A DNA stretch of 64,000 nt from Woeseiaceae bacterium (lineage in GTDB: Bacteria; Pseudomonadota; Gammaproteobacteria; Steroidobacterales; Woeseiaceae): NCBI GenBank assembly GCA_021773115.1, contig JAJFKS010000014.1:43969-107968 (forward strand), read 5' to 3'. The notes below the pieces were generated by a model, which was not told the DNA's origin, ran no database searches, and saw nothing but the letters and a program-made list of their open reading frames with translations. Both the position numbers and the translations under genes were made by a program. The stretch's first letter is position 1. Every line of letters starts with the position of its first letter. This document shows, piece after piece, positions 10,071 to 18,337 of the stretch.

Positions 10071-10162
10071 CGACCGGGAATCTCTTTCTAGGAATGGCTC
10101 CCTTCGGTCCCGTCAAGCGGGATCGAGATCCGCTTTATTTCCTCGAAAGAGATTCCCGCTCG
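10071..10162. repeat. Palindromic repeat element, copy B (inverted relative to A)
   Basis: Arms 10071-10088 and 10145-10162 are inverted copies with one mismatch in 18 bp. The 56-base interior is the reverse complement of the copy A core, with an added GC-rich hairpin (CCCG TCAAG CGGG) in the middle. The core ends GGAATGGCTCCCTTCGG and CCGCTTTATTTCC match copy A. The arms do not, so the stems differ while base pairing is kept. Confidence 0.8.
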
Positions 10163-10188
10163 CCCCTTAATTGGGTGCGGGGTTTTGG

Positions 10189-10566
10189 CTACAAGAGTTC
10201 GATTTCGAGGATCTGGCATTGTTGAACGACGTTGGCGTTCTCACCACCGTGAGTGACGGCCTCAGCCCAGACGACCTGCCCGAACTTGAACTCTTCCATG
10301 TGTCGGTTTCCCTTACCATCATCTTCGAGCCAGCCGCAGGTTTGAAGGTAGACGAGCAACCGGTCCGGGTGCGCATGCAGCGGCTGGTTCTCGCCATTAC
10401 GGACGGTTTGTTTCAAAACACGAACACGTTCATTTTCAAATTCGAGAGAGAAAATGTGCGGCGCGACCCATAGTGGGTCGAGTGGCTTGGGCACTGCCGC
10501 GCCAACGACTGCTGCGAGCAGTAGCAGTGGCACCAGCGATAGAAGTTTCGAGCCGAGATTATTCAC
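10189..10566 (-). CDS. Small secreted cupin-domain protein
   Basis: This 125-residue product has an N-terminal hydrophobic signal segment (LLSLVPLLLLAAVVGAA) and then a single cupin-like beta-barrel. NGENQPLHAHPDRLLVYL gives a GxxxPxHxH-type first cupin motif, and HGGENANVV belongs to the second. I chose GTG 10566 because CAGGAG precedes it at good spacing. Longer frames to 10629 lie inside fadD. The start overlaps the fadD stop by eight bases, so the two are probably co-translated. Substrate is unknown; metal binding is inferred from the histidines. Confidence 0.75.
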   Translation of the reverse strand: MNNLGSKLLSLVPLLLLAAVVGAAVPKPLDPLWVAPHIFSLEFENERVRVLKQTVRNGENQPLHAHPDRLLVYLQTCGWLEDDGKGNRHMEEFKFGQVVWAEAVTHGGENANVVQQCQILEIELL

Positions 10567-12217
10567 GCAGTGCTCTCCTGAGAATCTTGCCAACATTGGT
10601 CTTCGGTAATTCATCACGGAACTCAACAATGCGAGGCCGCTTGTAGCCGGTCAGGTTTTTCTTGCAATGATCAAGGACGTCTTGCTCGGTGAGGTTCGGA
10701 TCCTTGCGTACGACGAATACCTTGACGATCTCGCCGGATCGCTCATCCGGGAGACCGATGGCAGCCGCTTCCAGGACGCCGGGCATTTCGACGATGACGT
10801 TTTCGATTTCGTTTGGGTAAACGTTGAAACCGGAGACCAGGATCATGTCCTTCTTGCGGTCTTCGATAAATACATAGCCATCGGGATCCATGCGACCGAC
10901 ATCGCCGGTGCGTAGCCAGCCGCCCGGGAGCATTGTTTCTGCCGTTTCTGCGGGCCGCTGCCAGTAGCCCTCCATCACCTGCGGGCCGCGAATACATATT
11001 TCGCCGATTTCGCCGATCGGGAGTGGGTTGCCGTCGTCGCCAGCGATCATGACGTCGGTAGAGGGTATGGGTAGTCCAATGGTCCCGCTGAATTCGCTGC
11101 CGACGCGGCAAACGATCGCCGCGGGTGACGTCTCGGTCAGGCCATAGCCTTGCAGAATGGACGTACCGGTCTTTTCTTTCCATTCCCTGGCGATCGCGGG
11201 CTGTACGGCCATACCGCCCCCAATGCAGACCCGCAAAAAACTAAAGTCGATTTTCGAAAAGCTGGGCGTGTCCATTAGCGCTGCAAACAGTGTATTCACA
11301 CCGGTGAACATGTTGAATTGGTGTTTCGCGACTTCCTTGGCAAAGCCTTCGAAGTCGCGTGGGTTTGTGATGAGTACGTTTTCGCCGCCCTGCGCCATTA
11401 CCGTCAGGCAATTCCCCTGCAGCGAGAAAATGTGATACAGCGGCAGGGCGGTGATCGCGACAATCGGTTTGACCCCTTCGTAGGCGTCGGCTTGCCAGGT
11501 AATGGATTGTTGAACGTTGTAGACCATGTTGCGGTGACTCAGCATCGCGCCCTTGGAGGCGCCCGTTGTGCCACCGGTGTATTGCAAAAACGCAATGTCG
11601 GCATAGCCGATATCGACTTCGTCAAGTACCGCTTCAGCGCCGGCGTTGAGCGCTTGTCGGAAGCTGGTCTTGCCTGGCAGTTTGAAAGCTGGCACGGAAC
11701 GCTTGATGTAGCGAAGTACGAAATTGATTAAAGCGCCTTTTGGAAATCTGAGCAGATCGCCGGCACCTGTTGTAATGACATGCTTGACCTTGGTTTCCCC
11801 GATTACGTCTTCAAGGACATGTGCAAAGTTCTCGAGAATGATGATGCACTTCGCGCCGGAGTCTTTTAGCTGATGCTTGAGTTCGCGCGCTGTGTACAGT
11901 GGATTCACGTTGACCGCAACCAGGCCGGCACGAAAGATGCCGCACAAGGCAACCGGATACTGAAGAATGTTGGGAAGCATAATTGCGACCCGTTCACCAC
12001 GGGTTAGTCGCAGTTCTTTTTGTAGATAGCAGGCAAACTGCATCGACAGGCGGTCGATGTCCGCGTAGCTCAGCGTCGTGCCCATATTGGAAAAACTGGT
12101 ATTGTCGGGATATGCTTGGAAGGCTTGTTCAAACAGGTCGCGAAGCGAACCATATGGGGGAGTCGGGACCTCTTCAGGCATACCTGGCGGATAAGACTTG
12201 AGCCAAACTTTTTCCAA
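10559..12217 (-). CDS. fadD: Long-chain fatty acid-CoA ligase
   Basis: FadD adenylates long-chain fatty acids and transfers them to coenzyme A for beta-oxidation or lipid synthesis. The 552-residue product has the AMP-binding P-loop LQYTGGTTGASKGAML (about 212-227), the A5 region LQGYGLTETSPAA, the A7/A8 motifs GWLRTGDVGRMDPDGYVFIEDRKKDMIL, and the C-terminal lysine motif PKTNVGKILRR. The start is a TTG after GAGGGGAAGG. It sits between tesA and the cupin gene on the same strand. Acyl-chain preference is not readable from sequence. Confidence 0.93.
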   Translation of the reverse strand: MEKVWLKSYPPGMPEEVPTPPYGSLRDLFEQAFQAYPDNTSFSNMGTTLSYADIDRLSMQFACYLQKELRLTRGERVAIMLPNILQYPVALCGIFRAGLVAVNVNPLYTARELKHQLKDSGAKCIIILENFAHVLEDVIGETKVKHVITTGAGDLLRFPKGALINFVLRYIKRSVPAFKLPGKTSFRQALNAGAEAVLDEVDIGYADIAFLQYTGGTTGASKGAMLSHRNMVYNVQQSITWQADAYEGVKPIVAITALPLYHIFSLQGNCLTVMAQGGENVLITNPRDFEGFAKEVAKHQFNMFTGVNTLFAALMDTPSFSKIDFSFLRVCIGGGMAVQPAIAREWKEKTGTSILQGYGLTETSPAAIVCRVGSEFSGTIGLPIPSTDVMIAGDDGNPLPIGEIGEICIRGPQVMEGYWQRPAETAETMLPGGWLRTGDVGRMDPDGYVFIEDRKKDMILVSGFNVYPNEIENVIVEMPGVLEAAAIGLPDERSGEIVKVFVVRKDPNLTEQDVLDHCKKNLTGYKRPRIVEFRDELPKTNVGKILRRALRE

Positions 12218-12249
12218 AACCTTCCCCTCGTTGTTTGTCGCGCTTTGGC

Positions 12250-12861
12250 TTACTCGTCCAGTGTAGCGCTTATGATTGGCCAGGCGTTATCGAGCAACAG
12301 CGACTGTGCAATGGCGTTCGGATGAATTCGGTCGCTTTGCAGCAATTCATCGTTCAGTGCGATGCCTTCCATAAAGAACTCGATCCACTTTATGTTCAGT
12401 TCCTCTGCGACCTCACGAAACACATTTTCAAATGCTTGCGAATAACGTGGCCCGTAATTGACCGGAATGCGAATGCCGAGCAGGACGACAGTCGCACCGG
12501 ATGCTTTGGCGCGTTCAATAATTACTTCGAGATTCGCCTTCACTCGCGATGGCGGGAAGCCACGCAAGCCGTCGTTCGCGCCCAGCTCCAGGATCAGCAG
12601 CTGCGGCGAGAAATCTCTGAGCGCATCGTCGATACGCGTAACGCCGCCCTCGGTCGTTTCGCCACTGATACTGGCGTTCACGACTCGATGTTCGTACCCT
12701 TGCTGTTCGAGTCTGGCTTGCAACAATGTGGCCCAGGATTGGTCAACTTCTATACCGTGGCCTGCGCTCAGGCTGTCACCGAAGACGAGCACAGTTGGCA
12801 CTTCGGTACTCTGGGCACCAGCGGCTAGCAACAGCAGCAGAAGGGAAGCTATTTTTCGCAT
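12250..12861 (-). CDS. tesA: Periplasmic SGNH arylesterase / acyl-CoA thioesterase TesA
   Basis: TesA is a multifunctional lysophospholipase, arylesterase and thioesterase exported to the periplasm. The 203-residue product has a signal peptide (about 1-18). The SGNH blocks follow: FGDSLSAGHG (Ser nucleophile), the block II glycine in NASISGETTEGG, GANDGLRG (block III Asn) and the C-terminal DRIHPNAIAQ (Asp-His of the triad). It is divergent from the ABC ATPase gene as tesA is from ybbA in E. coli. Here the two ATG codons interlock in CATG at 12859-12862, so each leader lies inside the other gene. Confidence 0.92.
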   Translation of the reverse strand: MRKIASLLLLLLAAGAQSTEVPTVLVFGDSLSAGHGIEVDQSWATLLQARLEQQGYEHRVVNASISGETTEGGVTRIDDALRDFSPQLLILELGANDGLRGFPPSRVKANLEVIIERAKASGATVVLLGIRIPVNYGPRYSQAFENVFREVAEELNIKWIEFFMEGIALNDELLQSDRIHPNAIAQSLLLDNAWPIISATLDE

Positions 12862-13567
12862 GTCGAATCAGTCATCAGAAGCAATCAGTGTCCTTGAGGC
12901 CTACAAACTCAGTAAACAGGTTAGCAGTCCGGAAGGGACTCTGACCATTCTTTCGGACGTCAGTTTCACGATCGCCGCCGGTGAGTCCGTTGCGGTAGTT
13001 GGGCCGTCGGGCGCCGGCAAGTCAACCCTGCTCGCGCTGCTTGCCGGGCTGGATTTGCCAAGCACAGGCCATGTCGTGCTCAACGGCTCGAACCTGTCGC
13101 GCCTCGACGAGGATGGTCGGGCAGTCTTGCGGGCCGAGAGTGTCGGCTTCGTCTTTCAGTCATTCCACCTGGTGCCGTCGCTGAACGCGCTCGAGAACGT
13201 CATGTTGCCACTGGAACTCGCCGGCCAGTCCAACGCGCGTGCGGCGGCACTTGAGATTATTGAAAAGGTGGGGCTGGGTGAGCGCTGGAGCCACTATCCG
13301 GCGCAATTGTCCGGCGGTGAAAAACAGCGCGTCGCAATTGCTCGCGCGTTCGCAACGGAGCCTGCCGTCCTGTTCGCCGATGAACCGACGGGCAATCTCG
13401 ACAGTCGAACCGGCGCCACGATCATGCAGTTGATGTTCAAGTTGAATCGCGAATCATCGACCACACTGGTGTTGGTTACGCACGACCAGGCACTGGCTGC
13501 ACGATGTGACCGCATCTTGTCGCTCGATGTTGGCAAGCTCGTTAGCGACACTCGGGCAGCCGTGTGA
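12860..13567 (+). CDS. ybbA: ABC transporter ATP-binding protein, YbbA/LolD type
   Basis: This 235-residue ATPase should energise the FtsX-type permease encoded next. Walker A is GPSGAGKST (about 49-57), the Q-loop is FVFQSFHLVPSLN, the signature is LSGGEKQR, Walker B is AVLFADEPTGNLD and the H-loop is VTHD. This is the MacB/LolD family pattern. I chose ATG 12860 because it gives a normal N-terminus. The frame is open to 12458, but that part is antisense to tesA. The end overlaps the permease by four bases (GTGA). The cargo of YbbAP systems is not settled. Linkage to tesA suggests lipid or cell-envelope substrates. Confidence 0.9.
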   Translation: MSNQSSEAISVLEAYKLSKQVSSPEGTLTILSDVSFTIAAGESVAVVGPSGAGKSTLLALLAGLDLPSTGHVVLNGSNLSRLDEDGRAVLRAESVGFVFQSFHLVPSLNALENVMLPLELAGQSNARAAALEIIEKVGLGERWSHYPAQLSGGEKQRVAIARAFATEPAVLFADEPTGNLDSRTGATIMQLMFKLNRESSTTLVLVTHDQALAARCDRILSLDVGKLVSDTRAAV

Positions 13568-16062
13568 AAGCACTCGCGTTTGCGCTAAGAAGTTTTTCCC
13601 GGGAGCTGCGATCCGGCGAGGTGCTGGTGTTGCTGGTGGCGGTTGGGCTTGCCGTTGCCGCATTAACCGCCGTTGGCTTCCTGACGGATCGTATCGGTAA
13701 GGCGGTTGCACGCCAGGCCAATGAAGTTCTGGCGGCGGACCTGCGACTGCGATCGCAGGTGCCGGTGCCCGAGGAATGGCGTGATCTTGCGCGTGAATAT
13801 AATCTCGAAACAGCCGACACGCTGTCTTTTCCATCCGTTGTTTTCAAAAATGATGACAGTGCTCTGGCGACCATCAAAATCGTTAGCGATGGCTATCCGC
13901 TGCGCGGCAAGGTACGAATCGCCGACACGCTGTTTGGTGAGCAACGAGCTGTCGACGGGATTCCGGCGTCAGGAGAGGTTTGGGCCGACGGTTCGCTGCT
14001 TGCGCGCGTTGGTGCCGATGTTGGCGATACGCTGGCCGTTGGTGAGCTAAACCTGCGCGTCACGGCAATTCTGACGTATCGTCCCGACCAGTCGATCGGT
14101 TTTGCATCGCTTGCGCCCTCGTTAATCATGAATATTGCCGACGCATCGCAAAGCGGCCTGATCGGCGAGGGCAGTCGCGTTGCCTACGCCTTGCTCGTTG
14201 CCGGTGACGAAGCGGCAGTCACGGACTTTAACGACGCGATTCAGGACATATTGCCGGACGAAATACGTGTACGAAGCCAGGAGGAAAGCAGCGAACGGGC
14301 GTACAACGCAGCCGATCGCGCACAACGATTCCTGTCACTGACCGCCGTGATCAGTCTGTTGCTCAGCGCAGTTGCCGTCGCGATGTCGGCTCGCCGGTTC
14401 GCGCACCGGCGCATGGATACCGTTGCCTTGATGAAGAGTCTCGGCGCAACCCAGGGCTTCGTCATCTCTGTCGCGCTGGTGCAATTGCTGCTGCTGGGTG
14501 TACTCGGCGTTGTCGCCGGAAGTGTCGTTGGTTTCGCCGCTGAAGAGCTGCTGTCACGCATCCTCATCGACCTGCTGCAGCAGGGTGAGTTGCCGGGTGT
14601 CGGACTGCGCCCCGTTATTCTCGCCTGCAGCAGTGCCATGGTGTTACTGCTGGGGTTCGCCTTACCCTCACTCATTCAGCTCCGCAACACGCCGCCACTG
14701 CGTATTTTGCGCCACGACGTGATGCCGCCACCGCCGTCCCGAATTTTCGTCGCCGGACTGTCACTGGCGGCCGTCGCGGCCTTGCTGTACCGCTCGGTTG
14801 GCGACCCCGTCATGCTGCTGATCCTGATTGGCGGCATCATCGTGATCGCCGGCCTCCTGTACCTGCTTGGCAGGCTGATGGTTGCTGTAATAGGCCGCGC
14901 ACGCTCGGGCGTCGGCGTTGCCTGGCGTTACGGTTTGGCCAATGTCGCGCGCCGCGGTCGCGATAGCGCGGTGCAGGTCGTGGCATTCGGTCTCGGTATC
15001 ACGGTGTTGCTGCTGCTCACGCTCGTTCGAACTGACCTGCTCGAGGGCTGGCGGAGCACCCTGGAAGACGACGCACCGAATCATTTCCTGATTAACATCC
15101 AGCCACATGAGCTGGACTCGGTCGGCAAGCTATTCGAGTTGAGTGAAATCGAAGCGCCCGTATTTACACCGATGGTTCGCGCCAGGATGGTGAGCATAAA
15201 CGATGAGTCGGTGAAGGACCGCGAATACCCGAATGAAGACGGCAAGTGGCTGGCCAACCGCGAGGCGAACCTGTCCTGGACCGAGGCAATGAGCTCCAGT
15301 AACGAATTGCTGGAAGGCGCGTGGTGGCCAGCGGGCTATCGCGGCCCACCGCTGGCCTCGATTGAATCCGAGGCGGCAGCCAATGCCGGATTCAGCATCG
15401 GTGATCGACTGAAGTTTGTCATCGCCGGCCGTGAAGTCGAGGCGGAAATCAGCAGCATACGCAAAATCAACTGGGACTCGTTCCAGCCGAATTTCTTTAT
15501 CGTGTTGTCGCCGGGCGCGCTGGACGGTATGCCAACGACTTACATTTCGAGTCTCAGAATCGCCGCCGAAAAACAGCCGATGCTAATCGACCTGATGCGC
15601 GCGCATCCCAGTGTTTCTGTAATTGATCTCGGGGCCATCTTGGAACAGGTACGCGGCATTATCGAAAAAGCGAGCCTGGCCGTGCAGGCAGTGTTCATGT
15701 TCACACTCGCGGCGGGAATTGCCGTACTGTTTGCCGCGGTGCAGTCGACGATTGATGAGCGTCGCTTTGAAAGCGCGATGTTGCGGGCGTTGGGCGCGAA
15801 ACGACGGACAGTTTTTGCCGGCGTCATGGCCGAGTTCGCGGCACTCGGCACCGCAGCCGGTGTGCTCGCGTCGGCAGGCGCATCGGTGCTGGCTTACCTG
15901 GTCGCAACGCGGATGTTTGACCTGGCGTATTCGTTCAGTCCAATGCTATGGCTCGCCGGCGTGTCCGGCGGCGTGCTTGTGGTTTGCGTAAGCGGCTACT
16001 TTGCCGCGCGCAGCGCCGTGAATTCACGCCCGGCGGATGTGTTGCGCGAAGTGAATACCTGA
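13564..16062 (+). CDS. ybbP: ABC transporter permease with two FtsX domains, YbbP type
   Basis: The 832-residue inner-membrane protein is the partner of the preceding ATPase. It has an N-terminal helix (about 20-40), a periplasmic region, and a first FtsX-type helix bundle (about 255-400) followed by further helices to about 490. A second periplasmic region of roughly 180 residues and a C-terminal FtsX domain (about 700-825) follow. The second bundle carries ESAMLRALGAKRRTVF, the permease coupling-helix style motif. Length and double-FtsX layout match YbbP. It starts at GTG 13564 and is joined by TGATG to the NUDIX gene. Confidence 0.9.
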   Translation: MKALAFALRSFSRELRSGEVLVLLVAVGLAVAALTAVGFLTDRIGKAVARQANEVLAADLRLRSQVPVPEEWRDLAREYNLETADTLSFPSVVFKNDDSALATIKIVSDGYPLRGKVRIADTLFGEQRAVDGIPASGEVWADGSLLARVGADVGDTLAVGELNLRVTAILTYRPDQSIGFASLAPSLIMNIADASQSGLIGEGSRVAYALLVAGDEAAVTDFNDAIQDILPDEIRVRSQEESSERAYNAADRAQRFLSLTAVISLLLSAVAVAMSARRFAHRRMDTVALMKSLGATQGFVISVALVQLLLLGVLGVVAGSVVGFAAEELLSRILIDLLQQGELPGVGLRPVILACSSAMVLLLGFALPSLIQLRNTPPLRILRHDVMPPPPSRIFVAGLSLAAVAALLYRSVGDPVMLLILIGGIIVIAGLLYLLGRLMVAVIGRARSGVGVAWRYGLANVARRGRDSAVQVVAFGLGITVLLLLTLVRTDLLEGWRSTLEDDAPNHFLINIQPHELDSVGKLFELSEIEAPVFTPMVRARMVSINDESVKDREYPNEDGKWLANREANLSWTEAMSSSNELLEGAWWPAGYRGPPLASIESEAAANAGFSIGDRLKFVIAGREVEAEISSIRKINWDSFQPNFFIVLSPGALDGMPTTYISSLRIAAEKQPMLIDLMRAHPSVSVIDLGAILEQVRGIIEKASLAVQAVFMFTLAAGIAVLFAAVQSTIDERRFESAMLRALGAKRRTVFAGVMAEFAALGTAAGVLASAGASVLAYLVATRMFDLAYSFSPMLWLAGVSGGVLVVCVSGYFAARSAVNSRPADVLREVNT

Positions 16063-16475
16063 TGGAGTACAAATTGTCCTGTGGCTTCGTTGTTGCGCGT
16101 AGAACAGACGACGGCTGGGCGACACTTTTGTTGAGGGCCTACCACCACTGGGATTTTCCGAAAGGGATTCGTGAGCCGGGCGAAGAACCAATGCAGACGG
16201 CCCTGCGAGAGGTCCTCGAGGAAACCGGGATTGACGATCTGCAACTCGAATGGTCCGATCGATTCTTTGAGACCGGTCCGTACAGCAAAGGCAAAATTGC
16301 GCGCTACTACCTGGGCCGCACTGAAAAGGCCGACGTCGTCATGGGTATCTCGCCGGAGACGGGTCAGCCGGAACATCACGAGTGGCGATGGGTATCTTTC
16401 GATGAGGCCTATGACCTCGGCTCGCCGAGGGTGCGCCAGATCGTGCGATGGGCAAGACAGTACCTCGGCGCTTGA
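16062..16475 (+). CDS. NUDIX hydrolase
   Basis: The 137-residue product contains a complete NUDIX box, starting at GIREPGEE and ending in REVLEETGI, matching Gx5Ex7REUxEExGU. It hydrolyses a nucleoside diphosphate linked to another group; the substrate cannot be named. The N-terminus CGFVVARR and the segment HWDFPKGI resemble the diadenosine-polyphosphate branch. I chose the ATG at 16062, which shares its first base with the permease stop. Upstream in-frame sequence is antisense-like permease coding. It is convergent with the next gene, with a gap of only four bases. Confidence 0.88.
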   Translation: MEYKLSCGFVVARRTDDGWATLLLRAYHHWDFPKGIREPGEEPMQTALREVLEETGIDDLQLEWSDRFFETGPYSKGKIARYYLGRTEKADVVMGISPETGQPEHHEWRWVSFDEAYDLGSPRVRQIVRWARQYLGA

Positions 16476-16479
16476 GGCA

Positions 16480-17433
16480 CTAGGTAACGCGATTGCGTTC
16501 CTCGCCCGCAAGAAACGCCGCAACGTTGGCGACCAGTTCGTCGATCGCCGCCTGACGCGCCTCATTGCTTCCCCAGGCGATGTGCGGCGTGATGATCAGA
16601 TTCGGTGCGCTGTAGTCTAGCAAAGGGTCGCCGTCGACCGGCGGCTCCTGCGGCAACACATCCACAGCAGCTGCCGCGATGTCGCCGTTTTTCAGCGCTG
16701 CGGCGAGTGCCGATGTATCGACCAGGCCGCCACGCGCGGTATTGATAAGCACCGCGTCCGATTTCATTTTTCGAAACTCTGCGGCACCGAACAGCCCGGC
16801 GGTTGCCGGCGTCAGGGGGCAATGCAGGGAAATTGCGTCCGAACGCTGCAGCAGCTCATCGAACGACACACGCCCTGCTTCGACCGCGGATGCACCAGGC
16901 CGTGCTGAGATGATGACGGTCATGCCGAAAGCCTTCGCAATATTTTCAACAGCCTTGCCAAGTGCGCCATAGCCTATGATGCCGAGTGTCATGCCGCCGA
17001 GCTCGCGAATCGGATACGATAGCAGGCAAAAGTCTTTTGATAGCTGCCACTCACCGCGTTTCACGGCGGCATCGTAGCGATTGAGATTGTGGCTCAGGCT
17101 CAACAGGCAAGCGAGAACATGCTCAGCAACAGACTGACTGCAATAAGCACGAATATTGCAAACCGCCACACCGTGCTGCCGCGCCGAATCGAGATTGACG
17201 TTGTCGGTTCCGGTCGCGGTGAGCCCGATCAATCGCAGCGAAGGGCATCGGCTCAACAGCTCGCTCGAGAAGCGCGCCTTGTTCGTCAGTACAATTTCCG
17301 CATCTTGAATGCGACCTGCAAGTTGTTCGCTGCTGGTGGTATCGAAAATTTCGAGCTCAGGCAACAGCGCGCGCATTGCGCTGACATCGAGATCCGGGCC
17401 CATCGTGGCGAAGTCGAGAAATATTGCTTTCAT
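16480..17433 (-). CDS. D-2-hydroxyacid dehydrogenase (glycerate dehydrogenase / hydroxypyruvate reductase-like)
   Basis: The 317-residue enzyme interconverts a D-2-hydroxyacid and a 2-keto acid with NAD(P)H. The Rossmann motif is [12 protein letters not shown] (GxGxxG). The catalytic arginine is in [10 protein letters not shown], the glutamate in [15 protein letters not shown], and the histidine in [13 protein letters not shown]. The WGSNEAR ending of the last motif favours glycerate dehydrogenase (HprA) over lactate or phosphoglycerate dehydrogenases. It stands alone on the minus strand between NUDIX and ycgN. Substrate is inferred. Confidence 0.85.
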   Translation of the reverse strand: MKAIFLDFATMGPDLDVSAMRALLPELEIFDTTSSEQLAGRIQDAEIVLTNKARFSSELLSRCPSLRLIGLTATGTDNVNLDSARQHGVAVCNIRAYCSQSVAEHVLACLLSLSHNLNRYDAAVKRGEWQLSKDFCLLSYPIRELGGMTLGIIGYGALGKAVENIAKAFGMTVIISARPGASAVEAGRVSFDELLQRSDAISLHCPLTPATAGLFGAAEFRKMKSDAVLINTARGGLVDTSALAAALKNGDIAAAAVDVLPQEPPVDGDPLLDYSAPNLIITPHIAWGSNEARQAAIDELVANVAAFLAGEERNRVT

Positions 17434-17471
17434 ATGGCAATTGGGTGGCTAGTGGCGCAGAGTATTGGACG

Positions 17472-17900
17472 ATGACCGATCAGTTTTGGAAACGCAAATC
17501 GCTGTCGGAGATGAGCGAGCCAGAGTGGGAATCGCTATGCGATGGCTGTGCTCTGTGCTGCATGCACAAAGTGGAAGATGAAGATACGGGCGAAGTTTTC
17601 TACACGGATCTCGCGTGTCGGCTGCTTGACCTCGAAACCTGTCGTTGTATGGATTATGCACGACGCGCAAAGCAGGTCGCCGAGTGCCTGACACTTACAG
17701 TTGATGAACCGGAAGCATTCAAATGGCTGCCAACGACCTGCGCATATCGCCTGATCGCAGACGGTGATGACCTGGCGCCATGGCATCCCTTACTGTCCGG
17801 ACGTGCCGAAAGCGTACACGAGGCGGGTATTTCCGTTCGCGGCCGCGCGGTTTCCGAACGCGATACCGATGAGTGGAGCATCCTGCAAAAAAGGAGCTAG
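17472..17900 (+). CDS. ycgN: YcgN family cysteine-cluster protein (UPF0260)
   Basis: The 142-residue protein belongs to a widespread family of unknown function with a zinc/iron-chelating type CxxC cluster. Cysteines lie in LCDGCALCC near the N-terminus, in [14 protein letters not shown], and singly in AECLTL and PTTCAYRLI, which is the YcgN pattern. The C-terminal [14 protein letters not shown] is also typical. I chose ATG 17472. The frame opens earlier at 17424 but that would overlap the divergent dehydrogenase. No Shine-Dalgarno is obvious. Confidence 0.88.
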   Translation: MTDQFWKRKSLSEMSEPEWESLCDGCALCCMHKVEDEDTGEVFYTDLACRLLDLETCRCMDYARRAKQVAECLTLTVDEPEAFKWLPTTCAYRLIADGDDLAPWHPLLSGRAESVHEAGISVRGRAVSERDTDEWSILQKRS

Positions 17901-17990
17901 GGAGACTCTGATTAATTCACGTCGCACACGTTGCGTTCTTTATAAAATACTTGATCGACCAGGAAGCGAACGACCGTTCTTGTTGCTGGT

Positions 17991-18028
17991 TGTCGGATAC
18001 CCGGATGAAAACGCGCGCGTATCCGACA
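17991..18028. repeat. 10-bp perfect inverted repeat upstream of a small gene
   Basis: TGTCGGATAC (17991-18000) and GTATCCGACA (18019-18028) are perfect inverted copies 18 bases apart. They lie in the gap between ycgN and the 59-aa gene at 18145. It could be an operator or an RNA hairpin in the leader; no poly-T follows, so it is not a classic terminator. Confidence 0.5.
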
Positions 18029-18144
18029 TTCATCGCAAGTAATCGGCATCACGCTGCTACTGTCGGGCGGCTCGACAATGGAGATCGATCGAACGTTCGA
18101 GTTTGGGTGGTTTGATGGCATTTGAGAAGTCTGTGAGGAAATTT

Positions 18145-18324
18145 ATGAAAGTATTGAAATGTGATTTGTGTGACGAAACGGCGCAAGGTGAGACCTTCGA
18201 AGATTGGATGAAAGCGCTCCGTCCCCACTACATGGAGGCTCATGCCGATGTCATGAGCAGCCATAATAAGGAAGACGGAATGAAGTGGATGCTTGACAAC
18301 AAGGCAAGGTTCGACGCTGCTTGA
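18145..18324 (+). CDS. Small conserved-looking protein with CxxC and histidines
   Basis: This 59-residue product begins MKVLKCDLCDETAQGETFED. It has a CxxC at residues 6-9 and the paired histidines HYMEAH, suggesting a small metal-binding module or a DUF1059-like fold. I chose ATG 18145 because TGAGGAA lies five to eleven bases upstream; an earlier ATG at 18103 lacks this. It is convergent with ppc, 13 bases apart. I do not recognise a function, and the metal-binding idea is inference. Confidence 0.6.
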   Translation: MKVLKCDLCDETAQGETFEDWMKALRPHYMEAHADVMSSHNKEDGMKWMLDNKARFDAA

Positions 18325-18337
18325 GTGGTGCCGTTCT

